Positions 23,401-35,720 of a DNA stretch of 64,000 nt are shown in pieces. Every line of letters begins with the position of its first letter. The stretch's first letter is position 1. This DNA is from Fagopyrum homotropicum (Eukaryota > Streptophyta > Magnoliopsida > Caryophyllales > Polygonaceae), in the NCBI GenBank assembly GCA_033239125.1, contig BSWB01000005.1, positions 53,300,600-53,364,599 on the forward strand, written 5' to 3'. The translations under genes were made by a program, and so were the position numbers. A model generated the notes under the pieces. That model saw only the letters and a list, made by a program, of their open reading frames with translations, did not search any database and was not told the origin of the DNA.

Positions 23401-26400
23401 CTATTCGAGGTGAAGCGGGGCAATCATGTCTACCGGAGCTCCCGGAATATACTTCTTCAAGCGATGCCCATTCACCTTGAAATTTCCACAATGCTCCCCT
23501 CCTATTTCAATAGCTCCATGGGGAAAGATCTTCTTCACCACATATGGCCCGGTCCATCTTGACTTGAGCTTTCCGGGAAAGAGCCTTAGCCTCGAGTTGA
23601 AGAGAAGGACAAGATCTCCTTCACTCAACTCCTTTGGGACAATCCTCTTGTCATGCCATCTCTTGGTTCTCTCCTTGTAGATCCGGGCATTCTCATAGGC
23701 TTCCAACCGGAGCTCCTCAAGGGCATTGATATCAAGCAATCTCTTCTCTCCCGCCTCCTTGAGATCAAAATTCAGCCACTTAATGGCCCAATAAGCTCTA
23801 TGCTCCATTTCCACCGGAAGATGGCAAGACTTGCCATAGACCAATTTGTAAGGAGTGGTACCAATAGGTGTCTTGAAGGCGGTTCTATATGCCCATAGTC
23901 CGTCATCGAGCTTCATAGCCCAATCTTTCCTTGTTCTAGACACCGTCTTCTCTAGGATGGCCTTTATCTCTCGGTTGGAGATCTCCACTTGGCCACTAGT
24001 TTGGGGGTGGTAAGGTGTTGCCACCTTATGAGTCACCCCATACTTAGCCAAAAGTGCTCCAAAATTCCTATTTGTGAAGTGCTTCCCTCCATCACTAATG
24101 ATCACCCTTGGTGTTCCAAACCTAGGGAAGATCACTCGGTTGAAGAACCGCACCACCACCTTGGCATCATTTGTAGGAGAGGCTATGGCCTCTACCCATC
24201 TTGACACATAGTCCACCGCCAATAGGATGTAGAGATTTCCACATGAAGAAGGGAATGGTCCCATGAAGTCTACACCCCACACATCAAAAATCTCAACTTC
24301 TTGGATGTTATTCAAGGGCATTTCATTCCTCCTTGAAATATTTCCCGTCCTTTGGCAAGCATCACATGCCGCTACAAAACCTTGCACATCACTAAACAAG
24401 TTAGGCCAATAAAAACCGGATTGCAATACCTTGGCACACGTTTTGTGTGAGCTAGGATGGCCTCCACATGGTAAGGAGTGACAATGCCGGATCACACTTT
24501 CCACTTCATCTTCCGGTATGCATCTCCTAAGCACCCCATCCGGGCCTCTCTTGAATAGAAGAGGCTCACTCCAATAGTAATGCCTTACATCGTTGAAGAA
24601 CTTTTTCCTTTGTGCATATGTCAATCCGGGAGGCACTTCCTCACACACCAAGTAGTTCACAATGTCGGCATACCATGGCTCACTTCCTCTAGCCACGTGG
24701 GACAAGCATTCTTCCATCATTTGCAATTGTTCGTCCCGGAATGAATCATCTATCGGGATGTTGTCTTTCCCAAGCTCCAATGGTGGGAGTCTACTAAGGT
24801 GATCCGCCACGGAGTTCTCGGATCCCTTCTTATCTCGTATCTCCAAATCAAACTCTTGAAGAAGAAGGATCCACCGAATCAACCTGGGTTTGGCATCCTT
24901 CTTTGTAAGTAGATAACGGATCGCCGCATGATCCGTATAAACTATGACCTTCGCTCCAACAAGGTATGAGCGGAATTTCTCAAATGCATACACCACCGCT
25001 AACAACTCCTTCTCGGTAGTAGCATAATTGAGTTGGGCATCATCTAGCGTCTTGCTAGCATAGTAAATAGCATGAGTACGCCCTTCTTTCCTTTGCCCCA
25101 AAACGGCCCCAACGGCCACATCACTTGCATCGCACATGATCTCAAATGGTAGACTCCAATCCGGAGGTTGCATGATAGGTGCGGAGATCAAGGCGTTCTT
25201 CAACCTACAAAACGCTTCAAGACAATCTTTGGAAAAGACAAAATCAACATCTTTCATTAGTAGGTTAGTGAGAGGCTTAGAAATTTTAGAGAAATCTTGA
25301 ATGAACCTCCGGTAGAAACCGGCATGCCCTAAGAAACTCCTTACCCCCTTCACCGAGGTAGGTGGTGGCAACTTCTCTATTGTTTCAATCTTAGCCCTAT
25401 CAACCTCAATGCCACGGTTAGACACCAAGTTTCCTAACACAATACCTTCACTTACCATGAAGTGGCATTTTTCCCAATTTTAAGACAAGATTTGTCTCTT
25501 CACATCTTTGCAACACTAATGACAAATTAGCCAAGCAATCATCGAAAGAAGAACCATAAACAGAGAAATCATCCATGAACACTTCCATGATATTTTCTAT
25601 GTATTCCGAAAAGATGGCCATCATACACCTTTGAAAGGTGGCGGGTGCATTACACAACCCAAATGGCATTCTCCTATATGCAAAGGTACCCCATGGACAT
25701 GTAAAAGTTGTTTTCTCTTGGTCATCGGGGTGGATAGGGATTTGAAAGAATCCACTATATCCATCTAAATAGCAAAAATGAGAGTGTTGAGCTAACCTTT
25801 CTAGCATTTGGTCAATGAAGGGGAGAGGGAAATGATCTTTCCTAGAGGCCATGTTTAGCTTCCTATAATCTATGCACATCCTCCATCCCGTGACCGTCCT
25901 AGTTGGTATTAGTTCATTGTTCTCATTAGTTACTACCGTCATTCCGCCTTTCTTAGGTACTACATGAACGGGACTAACCCACTTACTATCCGAGATAGGG
26001 TAGATAATCCCCGCATCTAGCAACTTAATGATTTCCTTTTTGACCACCTCTTTCATTATAGGATTCAATCTTCTTTGATGTTCTATAGAGGGTTTGTAGT
26101 TATCTTCCATCATTATCTTATGCATGCACAAAGATGGCTTAATGCCAACCAAATCATCAATAGTGTATCCAATGGCTTTCCTATGCAATCTTAGTTCATG
26201 CAGCAATTTAGCAAGTTCATCATCACTCAAGCATGCATTAACAATCACAGGATATGTAGAATTATCACCAAGGAATGCATACTTTAAATGAGAGGGGAGG
26301 GGTTTGAGTTCAAGTGAGGGAGGACCTTTATCGGTTGAAGATGATCCAAATAAGATTGGATGAGATGAATCCAAGGCAAAAGAAGACTCTCCTTGGCTCC

Positions 26401-26458
26401 TAGAAGCTTGATCACCATCAAGAGTTGATTCAGGAGAAACCACGGTTGGAAACACGGC
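23401..26458 (-). pseudogene. Element A pol: reverse transcriptase, RNase H, integrase
   Basis: Pol continues in the gag-protease frame after one TAA (26459-26461). The first part (to 25448) holds the RT: WVSPVHVVPKKGG, LDGYSGFFQIPIHPDD with a catalytic Asp, and VFMDDFSVYG with the catalytic DD. One extra base in the A/T run at 25478-25481 shifts the frame. The second part (25458-23401, 685 codons) has the end of RT, RNase H with TDHAAIRYLL, the integrase HHCC region, and a complete D-D-E core (WGVDFMGPF, IISDGGKHF, QVEISNREIK). Only these two lesions break pol. Confidence 0.92.
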
Positions 26459-29146
26459 TTATTCATCTTCCACGGCCGTGGTTCTTGCCAAGCTTGCTTC
26501 TCGGAGTTGTCCAGAGAGTTTGACGGCCGTGGAACCTAAATCTCGACCGTGGAATTTGCAGCTGTTCACAATTTCTTCATGGCTCCCAAATCCAACTCTT
26601 GGTTCCTCTTCTAAAGCCTCCAAGGCCTTGATCTCTTCATTGCATTCCTCCTCAATGTCCTCCTCCATCATACTCAAGGTAAGAACCTTCTCCAAGGGGT
26701 CCTTGATCAAGATCGAGCTTACAACTTCTCTAGATTCTTCTTGCTCGACAATGTTGAAGATATCTTCATTAAGGGTTGGCCCTTTCATCATTGTGGACAG
26801 CTTGAACTTGATGCTCTCCTCTCCAATGTTGAAGGAGAGAGTCCCGTTCTTGCAATCCACTAGACATCCGGAGGTGGCTAGGAAAGGCCTTCCTAGAATG
26901 ATAGGAACCGGATAATCCGCCGGAATGTCCAACACTACAAAGTCGATGGGTACATAGAATCCTCCCAATTGCACCGGAATGTCCTCTAGAATCCCAACCG
27001 GATGAGTAATAGAGCGGTCCGCCATATAGAGGGTCATCTTGACCGGCTTCGGCTCTTCTAGCCCGACCTTGTTGCTAAGTGCAAGCGGTATGATGCTTAC
27101 ACTTGCCCCAAGATCACAAAGGGCCTCGTACTTCACGTCTCCTACTCCAATTGGAACGCAAAAAGAGCCCGGATCTCTTAGCTTGGGAGGCATTTCCTCC
27201 TTCATCGTTTGGATCAACTCCGAGGATCTCTTGGTCATCCTTATCTCCCCATACTCCTCCAACTTCCTCTTGTTGGAGAGTATTTCTTTCAAAAACTTCC
27301 CATATGCCGGCATTCCTAAGATGGCATCCATGAACGGAATGTTAATATGTAACTTGGACATTAGTTCAAGGAACTTACCAAAGTGATTGTCCAAACGTGC
27401 TCTCGCTCTTGATTGTGGGAAAGGTAGTGGCGGCTTGTATGGAGGCGGTGCCACATAGGTTGGCTCTACATCCTTGCTTTTCCCTCCATCATCTTGCTTT
27501 CTTCCCTCTTCTACCACTACTTGCTTTCCTTTAGTTTGGTCCTTGGGCAAAGGATCCTTCATGTTCAACCCACTCCTTGTTGTGATGGCCAACACTTGGC
27601 CTCTTGGGTTGTCTTCGGTTCTTCCGGGAAGCTTCCCCGGATCTCTATGCGCTTCACCCGCCTTTTGAAAGACTTGTGCTTCCAAGACCTTTTGAGCCTT
27701 AGAGATTGAAGTCACGGTGCTCTCAAGTCCATTCAATCTTCCTAGCAATTGCTCAAACATGACTTCGGTTCTATCTTTGGAAGGTTGAGAAAAACCGGGT
27801 GGAGGTTCTTGTGAAGCTCTTTGTGGTGGAGTTGTACTTGTGGAAACGGGAGGGTTCAAGGCTCCATCCGGGTTAGAGTAAGAAAACCCGGGGTGGTTGT
27901 GGTTTGGCCGGTAATTGTTGAATTGCCGGTTGTTGTTGAAATTTCTTGGGCCTTGGTAATTGTTGAAATTGCCCCTTCCCATATAATTCGCATCTTCCTC
28001 TTTGGAAGACAAATTGGCTTGTGGAGGTGTTTGAGGAGTTGCTTGGCTCTTTAAGGTGGTAGTACACAACTCCCTCAAGGACTTCAACTCGTTGTTGATG
28101 GCGTCAAGCTTGAAGTTGCTCATGGTGACTTCACTCACCTCATATGCTCCCGCCTTTCTTCCTTCGCTTTTCCTATGAGAGTACTTTTCAATCACTAGAG
28201 CTTGCTTCTCCACAAACTCCCAAGCATCATCTACATGTTTCTCCATAAATGTCCCACCGGAAAGAGATTGAAGCTTGAATTGGCTATCTTCATCAAGCCC
28301 CTTGTAGTAGATCTCTAATAGCTCAATCTTCGGTATGCCATGGTGTGGGCAATCTAGGAGAAGGTCTTTGAATCTCTCCCAAGACTTGAACAAACTTTCT
28401 CTATCCCTCATCACAAAGGCATTGATCTTTCCCCTTAATTCGGTGGTCCTAGAAGGTGGGAAGAACTTGGTTAAGAATTCGGTTGTCATCTCCTCCCAAG
28501 TACCAACTCGCCCTTGTGGAATAGATTGATACCAAGCCAAGGCTTTGTCCTTAAGAGAGAAGGAAAAGGCCCTTAGCTTATGGTTGTTGCTCTCCAATCT
28601 TGGTGGTCTAAGAGTCTCCATCAAAATCTCATAGTTCATCAAATGTTGGTGAGGAGACTCTCCTTCCATCCCTCCAAATTGATTATGCCGGATCATTTGA
28701 AGAACTTGAGGGCGGAGTTCATAGTTGTGGGTAGCGGGATCTCCTAGGTTCACACCCGGTCGGTGTGCTCTTTGTGCCGGATCCATACGCCTCCCTAGGG
28801 TTTGTGGCTCCTCAATAGCAATAGGAACGACCCTAACATTGGCCGCCGGCTGCGGTTGTGGTGGAGGAGGTGGAGGTTGTCGGCGATTAAGCTCCCCTTG
28901 TACAAGGGCTTGCCTAATCTCCTCAATCTCTCTCCTAGTTTCCTCTTGCCTCTCGTTGGCAAGTCTCCTTTCTTCCTCCAAGAGCTCATCTCTTAGCCTT
29001 ATTTGCTCTAAGGCTTCATCCAATTCAGCTTGAAGATTTCTACCGGCCATCTCTTTCTCTTTTCGGATGTTCTTAGATCTAGATCGAAGGGTTTTCTCCT
29101 GTTCGGGATCGAATGGAGCTAAATCCTTGCCACGAGATCTTCGCAT
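26459..29146 (-). CDS. Element A gag and aspartic protease
   Basis: I place the start at 29146 (MRRSRGKDLAPF) because element B2 gag begins with the same motif; the frame is open 14 codons further upstream. From there it encodes 895 residues. A coiled coil (30-80) and poly-proline segment are followed by the retrotransposon gag domain (about 165-275), which includes KDKALAWYQSIP and EEMTTEFLTKFFPP and forms the particle shell in the family. An Asn/Pro-rich linker follows, then an aspartic protease around residue 674 (CDLGASVSIIPL, then ILGRPFLATSG). The frame ends at TAA 26459, inside an acidic linker before RT that contains CCACGGCCGTGG (26470-26481). No CCHC knuckle is visible. Confidence 0.88.
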   Translation of the reverse strand: MRRSRGKDLAPFDPEQEKTLRSRSKNIRKEKEMAGRNLQAELDEALEQIRLRDELLEEERRLANERQEETRREIEEIRQALVQGELNRRQPPPPPPQPQPAANVRVVPIAIEEPQTLGRRMDPAQRAHRPGVNLGDPATHNYELRPQVLQMIRHNQFGGMEGESPHQHLMNYEILMETLRPPRLESNNHKLRAFSFSLKDKALAWYQSIPQGRVGTWEEMTTEFLTKFFPPSRTTELRGKINAFVMRDRESLFKSWERFKDLLLDCPHHGIPKIELLEIYYKGLDEDSQFKLQSLSGGTFMEKHVDDAWEFVEKQALVIEKYSHRKSEGRKAGAYEVSEVTMSNFKLDAINNELKSLRELCTTTLKSQATPQTPPQANLSSKEEDANYMGRGNFNNYQGPRNFNNNRQFNNYRPNHNHPGFSYSNPDGALNPPVSTSTTPPQRASQEPPPGFSQPSKDRTEVMFEQLLGRLNGLESTVTSISKAQKVLEAQVFQKAGEAHRDPGKLPGRTEDNPRGQVLAITTRSGLNMKDPLPKDQTKGKQVVVEEGRKQDDGGKSKDVEPTYVAPPPYKPPLPFPQSRARARLDNHFGKFLELMSKLHINIPFMDAILGMPAYGKFLKEILSNKRKLEEYGEIRMTKRSSELIQTMKEEMPPKLRDPGSFCVPIGVGDVKYEALCDLGASVSIIPLALSNKVGLEEPKPVKMTLYMADRSITHPVGILEDIPVQLGGFYVPIDFVVLDIPADYPVPIILGRPFLATSGCLVDCKNGTLSFNIGEESIKFKLSTMMKGPTLNEDIFNIVEQEESREVVSSILIKDPLEKVLTLSMMEEDIEEECNEEIKALEALEEEPRVGFGSHEEIVNSCKFHGRDLGSTAVKLSGQLREASLARTTAVEDE

Positions 29147-29263
29147 ACACCTAAAGAGTAATAGATGTCCTGAAAAGCAAAGACACAAACCAAAGAGAGA
29201 TCAAAAGTAACAAGAAAGATCTACACTAGAAACAATCACAAAATAGACTCAATCTAGACCTAG

Positions 29264-29281
29264 TCCCCGGCAACGGCGCCA
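29264..29281 (-). promoter_or_regulatory. Primer binding site (tRNA-Asp), element A
   Basis: An 18-base match to the 3' end of tRNA-Asp, six bases inside the 5' LTR. It is identical in elements B2 and C. Confidence 0.9.
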
Positions 29282-29287
29282 AAAACT

Positions 29288-31105
29288 TGTCATGCTAAAA
29301 GAGTATGCACGCAATAAGCCTTAAATTTATACTCGTTATAATTATCCTAACTTCTAGCGCACCCGCAGTGTACGGGACGTTTGTAGTATGGATAGTACTC
29401 CGAGGTCAAACGCAAAGACTAAGGTGAAATTGATTCGGTTTTGTGATTAAATTTAGTGAAGATCTAAGGTTAGAAAAGAGAGGAACAAAGGATGAAAATC
29501 TCGATTGTTTTTGTTGGTTTTAAGTGATCACGTCAAAGATCATAACTCATGCAAAGCAATCAATAAAACTAAACCAAAAATCAGCACAAATAAACGAATC
29601 AAACAAGATATTGATCAAGGAAAAAGAGAGACGGATTCTAGGGGTCGGAAATTCCGGTTATGGCATAGAACTCAAGTTATCTATTCATACTTTGGATTGA
29701 TTTTGATATGTTGGGATTAGGTGTTTCTAAATTGGGAGCAATTACCGGGTAAGTCTCATGATCCAACTAAACCACACCTAAGGTCTTATTACCGGGTAAG
29801 TCTCTAAGAACCTAAGGTTAGGAATTTTCTCACAAACCGGGATTGTCAATTAGGGATCTAACCTATCCTTACCGGGTAAGTCTTGGAGAGGGAAGTCTTA
29901 ATCAACATTCCTAGCACATCTAATCCAATGGCGACTTGTTAGGTTCACCACTACCTAAGGTTTCGCTATTTTAGATTCTAAGGGAAAGGATTACCGGGTA
30001 AGTCTCTCCTAACACTTAGTCACTACACTAGGATACCCTAGAGTAGGTTAAACTCAGCAAAAACTTAGGGTTTCAACAATTTTATGAATCTAAGATAAGA
30101 TCCTTCGAACCAGGAAAAATCACGGTTTGTTCTTCAGAAACCACGACCGTGGTTCTTCAAGAACTACCCGTGATTTCTAACAGCAGCTACGTTCATGAAC
30201 TAAAATCATCCAAAAGTAAATCTAAGTCCGTCCTATCATAGATCTAGCCATAACCATCCTTTCTTTACCCTAGAATCACATCAAATTAGCCTACAACATT
30301 CATAATGGGAATCAAAGCAAACAAATATAGAATCACAACCTCCATTGCAAGAAAATGAAAGAAAGAAGATGAACAAATGAACAAATACAATCCAAATCTG
30401 AAGATGAAATAAGAACGACTTACAATCCTTCTAAAAGAAGGTTCAAGGGTTCATAAATCCCTAGCAATAAACCCGAATTACAAGAACTAAGTGTGTCTTC
30501 TCCTCTCTTCTTCAATGGCTCCTTCCTTCTTCTTCTTTGCACTTTCCTTCCTAGAAAAATCCTTCTTCTTCTTGGAATATATTTTGTTAAGGGAATGGAT
30601 AATGTGTGAGCTCTCTCCAACTACCCCAGCTCCCAGCTGCCCCAAACAACCCCTCTTGGACCACTCTTATAACAAATTCTTCATGAGCTGGCCATGAGAG
30701 TCGTGGCACAGCTGTCACGAGAATCTGGCAAAATCCACGGTCATTTCCACGGCCGTGGTTCTTCAGGAACCCGTGATTCTATGCAGAAAGTTCGCCTTGG
30801 ATCATTGAGCTGTGGTTTGGTGCATGACTAGAGTTGGCAAGGTTCCATGAGTCCTCCTAGCTCTTTGTTTGTGTTGTAATGAGTCCGAGGACGTGTCATC
30901 TAAATGAACGATCCTTTGACGCATCGTTTTAGCTCTAAACTTCCCGTAATACCTACAAAACGCACACAAGTCCGTGTAGACGTCTATCTCGACAAAATAC
31001 ATGTTTTAAGTGCAAAACGTATTGGACTAGTGCTAGATCATGCATGATTGAGCGGGAATTCTATCTAAATGTTACCCTAAAACTATGCTATAAATCGTGT
31101 TATCA
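29288..31105 (-). repeat. 5' LTR of element A
   Basis: 1818 bp, nearly identical to 19908-21728. The TTACCGGGTAA motifs lie at 29742, 29789, 29869 and 29991, dyads at 30141-30152 and 30747-30758, and the TATA box at 30664-30671. The 3-bp deletion relative to the left copy is near 30381. Confidence 0.92.
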
Positions 31106-31110
31106 CAGTT

Positions 31111-31626
31111 TAGGAAGAAGAATCGTTAGAAACGATTAAGAAACGAAGATTTTGAGGAGGTCGTGGAATTCTGGCAATTAGGTCGTGGAAAGAGGGGTTT
31201 TTGGGATGAGTTTTGTGAAGAACGTGGCTTATATAGTTGCAGGCAAAATTTTGAAAATCACGGTCTGTCGGGGTGTTCCACGGCCGTGGAAGTGTACGGA
31301 ACCGTGGTTTTGGTGATTTTTCAAAGGCTTTTGGAAATTACGGCCACTGTAGCTATGACGACCGTAATTTAGACCGTGGAACCTCCTATAAAGCTCCAAA
31401 GTCCGAATTTTGTCGCTTTTCTTCAACATTACTCTCCTCTTTTCCTTTTCCATCGATCCTACAACCAAAAACACGAACATACCGGAAGAAATCGAGGCAA
31501 AAACAAAGAAAAAAGAACGTCTATTCTAAGCTAAACTATGAATCGAAAACGAAACGAAAATGCAATACCTTGGGTTGCCTCCCAAGAAGCGCTTTGTTTA
31601 AAGTTGTAGCTAAACCAATCTCGCAC
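31111..31626 (-). other. Family B pol-env gap, right part, copy 1
   Basis: With 19593-19907 this reconstitutes the non-coding gap seen uninterrupted at 38640-39469. It holds CCACGGCCGTGG at 31278-31289 and TTACGGCC/GACCGTAA variants at 31337-31372. Short frames here are different in each copy and not supported as genes. Confidence 0.55.
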
Positions 31627-33921
31627 TTATTCGAGTGCGGTAGGCGCAAACTCCTCAGCTTGGAGTTCCGGCGTATACTTCTTGAGTCGTTGGCCGTTCA
31701 CCTTAAAACTTCCGCTAGCTTCACCCCATACTTCAACTGCACCATGGGGGAAAATACGTTTAATTAGAAAAGGTCCGGTCCAACGGGATTTAAGCTTACC
31801 TGGGAAGAGGCGAAGTCTTGAATTGAAGAGGAGAACTTGATCTCCTTCTTTGAAGTCCTTTGGAATGATATGCTTATCATGCCAACGCTTTGCTCTTTCT
31901 TTGAAGATCTTGGCGTTTTCATAGGCGTTCAAGCGAAGTTCATCCAGCTTATTGATGTCTAGGAGACGCTTCTCTCCTGCTTTCTTCATGCCGAAATTCA
32001 GCCACTTGATAGCCCAAAACGCTTTGTGCTCCAGCTCCACCGGCAAGTGACAAGACTTCCCATACACAAGGTTGTATGGTGTGGTTCCTATGGGAGTCTT
32101 GTACGCAGTCCGGTATGCCCATAATGCATCATCTAGCTTCAAGGACCAATCCTTCCTAGTCCTTGAAACCGTCTTTTCTAGAACTCCTTTGATCTCCCTA
32201 TTTGAGATCTCAACTTGTCCACTAGTTTGTGGATGATAAGGGGTAGCGATCTTGTGAGTAACCCCATACTTAGCTAGAAGAGCTTCAAAGCGATGGGCTA
32301 TGAAGTGAGAACCTCCATCACTAATGATCGTCCTTGGTGTTCCAAATCGCGGAAAGATGGTCTTGTTGAAGAACTTAACCACCACCATGGCATCATTTGT
32401 GGGAGAGGCAATTGCTTCCACCCATCTAGAAACGTAGTCTACCGCCAATAGTATGTATTGGTTTCCACAAGAAGATGGGAATGGTCCCATGAAATCGACT
32501 CCCCAAACGTCGAAAATCTCCACCTCTTAGATGTTGTTGAGGGGCATCTCGTTCCTTCTAGAAATATTGTCTGTTCTTTGACAAGCATCGCAGCAAGAAA
32601 CAAAGGATTGCACATCTCTAAATAAAGTAGGCCAATAGAATCCGGATTGCAATACATTTGTGCTAGTCTTGTTCGAACTAGCGTGTCCTCCACAAGGTAG
32701 TGAATGACAATGGCGGATGACACTTTGCATCTCATCTTCCGGCACACACCGCCGAATGATGCCATCCGGACCTCTCTTAAAGAGGAGAGGCTCGTTCCAA
32801 TAGTATTCCCGGACGTCCTTAAAGAACTTCTTCCTTTGTGCGTAGGATAGTCCGGGCGGTGTCTCCTGGCAAACCAAGTAGTTAACAAAATCAGCAAACC
32901 ACGGTTCATTACCTTTGGAGATCACGTTGATGCACTCCTCTATGATGTGTAAGTGTTCGTCTGGAAAGGAGTCATCAATGGGTAGATGGTCGTCCCCTAG
33001 ATGTGTTAGACGACTCAAATGATCCGCAACAGAATTTTCTGAACCTTTCTTGTCGCGGATCTCAAGATCGAATTCTTGTAGGAGAAGAATCCATCTAATT
33101 AGCCTTGGCTTCGCATCTTTCTTCGCAAGGAGGTACCGGATCGCAGCATGATCCGTGTAGACAATCACCTTTGCACCTACAAGATAAGAGCGAAACTTGT
33201 CAATAGCGTAGACAATGGCTAGAAATTCTTTCTCGGTAGTGGCGTAGTTTAGCTGCACTTCATCTAGCGTCTTGCTAGCATAGTATATGGCATGGGTTCG
33301 CCCTTCCTTTCGTTGTCCAAGAACAGCTCCAATAGCTACGTCACTAGCATCGCACATAATCTCAAAGGGGAGAGTCCAATCCGGAGGTTGGACAATAGGT
33401 GCTGAAATTAGAGCTTGCCGGATGGTGTTAAACGCATCTAAACATTCCTGCAAAAACTCAAAAACCGCATCCTTCATCAATAGATTAGTGAGAGGTTTTG
33501 ATATCTTAGAAAAGTCCTTAATGAAACATCTATAGAATCCAGCATGTCCTAGGAAACTTCTTATCCCTTTCACCGAAATTGGGGGAGGAAGTTTCTCTAT
33601 GGTCTCTATCTTAGCCTTGTCTACCTCTATCCCTCTACTAGAGACTAAGTGACCTAATACAATTCCTTCCTTAACCATGAATTGACACTTCTCCCAATTA
33701 AGAACTAGGTTAGTGTCTTCACACCTTTGTAAAACAAGAGAAAGGTTAGAAAGGCAATCGTTAAAAGAGGAACCGTATACGGAGAAGTCGTCCATGAAGA
33801 CTTCCATGATTTCCTCTACGTATTCGGAGAAGATGGCCATCATGCACCGTTGAAAGGTGGTTGGGGCGTTGCAAAGCCCGAACGGCATTCTCCTATAGGC
33901 GAACGTACCCCAAGGGCACGT
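31627..33921 (-). pseudogene. Family B pol, copy 1, truncated in the reverse transcriptase
   Basis: The sequence runs from the middle of RT (YRRMPFGLCNAP, VFMDDFSVYG) through RNase H, the integrase HHCC region and D-D-E core to the pol stop at 31627. A TAA at 32527-32529 replaces the Gln codon seen in copy 2, splitting the integrase from the rest. The 5' half of RT, protease and gag are gone: the gene stops at 33921, exactly at the TG of LTR2. The first catalytic Asp region of RT is therefore missing. Confidence 0.9.
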
Positions 33922-35720
33922 TGTTCGCCCCTAAAGGTGTGTGCAAATAAGCTTTAAATTTATAAAACTAGAATCAAGCAGCGAACCCGCAGTGTACGGA
34001 TCAACGTAGCTAAGTAAGAATTCCAGAGTATCGAACACAGGGATTTGGGTGGGAACAAATTCGATTGCAGATTATCAAGCGAGTAAATATGAGAGTTTGC
34101 AAATATATTGGGAAAACAACAATCCTAAAGATCCAAGTATCCAGTTGTGGCAATCGATTCAAGATATACTTAATGATATAAAGACAGAGTTGAGATATGC
34201 AAAGGTATACTAATGTAAGGTAATCGTACGGTGAAGTTCCAAAAACCTTATGTAACTCACCTACAAGGCACTCTCTATACAGGTTGTTGAGGCTCAATAT
34301 AGAAAGATTCTAAAGGCAAGAATTTATGTCAAATACCCAAACTTGTAACCCAAGGATCAAGACTAACTAAACCGATTGAGGTTATGACACTCACAATCGA
34401 GGTAGAGGTTGTTGAGGTTTCACTACCACCTAGAAAAGACAAGTCTAAACTAAGTTAAAGCACATCTTTAACTTTGGATTAAAGTAAAAGCAAGTTCGTA
34501 AACTTAAGGGAAATCACGGTTAGTTCTTGAGGTTCCACGGCCGTGGACTCAAGAACAGGCCGTAATTTAGGGTTGTCGGCGATTCTCTCTAACTCTCAGA
34601 GTCTAATCTGTTTACGATCGATCTATCATCATCTAAGCCACAACTATCAACCCTTCACCTTAGAATTGTTAAGGGTTTTTAGCCAATAACAGTCATGTTG
34701 ATATCAATTCAAGAATTAAAAGATAGAAAGATGAAAACTTCCAAGAACTTTCAATAATCTTCAAACCAATCTCAAAGTCACAAAGAGAACAAGTATTGTT
34801 AAAGGATTCAAAATAAAACAAACAATCACAACCTTAGGAAAGAAGGGAAAACGGGATGTCAATCCGTTTTCCAAATCAAACCTAAACAAGAAGAGAGATC
34901 TCCTTGCAAAATCTTCCAAAAGCTTCGATCTTCCGCCAATCCGGAGATCTCAACAGCAATCTCCACCAAAAGTGCGAGATTAGGGTAATTCCCAGATGCG
35001 AACTTCAATCTCCAATGAGATGATCAATGCTTCCAAGGGAAAGCCAAACGGCATTGGAATTCTCTAAACGGAGATGGCGGGTGTAAGCGGTGATAAATGA
35101 GGGTAAGCGGGGTTAAGCGGTGATAAATGAGGGTAAGCGGTCCTCATGAAATCTTGCTTCGTCCGTCTTTTTATAGGGCAAGATAAAATATCGGCCCGGC
35201 CCAATCTTCAAAAGATCGTGGCTTCAAGTGTGGCGAAAAGATTCGCCAAGATCACGGTCGTGGAAGTTCTCACGACCGTAATTTAGGGCGTGGATTAGGT
35301 CACGGTTTGTACCATGTATTCCACGGCCGTAATAGTTACTGGAATGCATCACACCTCTCTTGCAAGGTTCCACGGCCGTGGAACTGAACGTGGTTCGTAG
35401 TACGGCCGTATTTTAGAGCGTGGTTTAGGGCAAGAACGGGATTCTTCCCTAGCCTCATGCATTCCTCAAGCTAAAACTCCAATTTGCTTCCAAAGAATGT
35501 CCTCAATCTATGGACATATCAAATCAACTCTCCTTTGCTCGATTCCGTTCGGAAATAGCTCCAAATCACCTATAATCAACATAGAACTAGTGTAGACATC
35601 CATATCGACAATATAGGTAATACTAGCTCACATATGGACAAAGTTCAATCAAAGACTATCAATATGAATCAAATACGTTTAGAAAACGTGCCTAAAATAT
35701 CACAATATTTCATGCTAACA
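33922..35720 (-). repeat. Family B LTR2 (internal LTR)
   Basis: 1799 bp, TGTTCGCC to GCTAACA. It carries private changes against LTR1 and LTR3, notably a rearranged repeat of GTAAGCGGTGATAAATGAGG near 35085-35140. CCACGGCCGTGG lies at 34535-34546 and 35370-35381, and a TATA box at 35168-35175. Its left flank is pol sequence of copy 1, as expected if it marks the end of a second insertion. Confidence 0.88.

Larger units (their letters stand above)
19908..31105 (-). mobile_element. Complete Athila-type element A, nested in composite B
   Basis: 11,198 bp: 3' LTR 19908-21728, 3' non-coding 21729-23400, pol, gag-protease, primer binding site 29264-29281, 5' LTR 29288-31105. Both LTRs run TG to CA and a CAGTT duplication flanks the element. 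By eye the 1.82-kb LTRs differ at roughly ten positions plus a 3-bp gap, so the insertion is recent. Structural parts are all present, but gag-pol has one stop and one frameshift. Unlike family B it has no ORF between pol and the 3' LTR. Confidence 0.93.
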
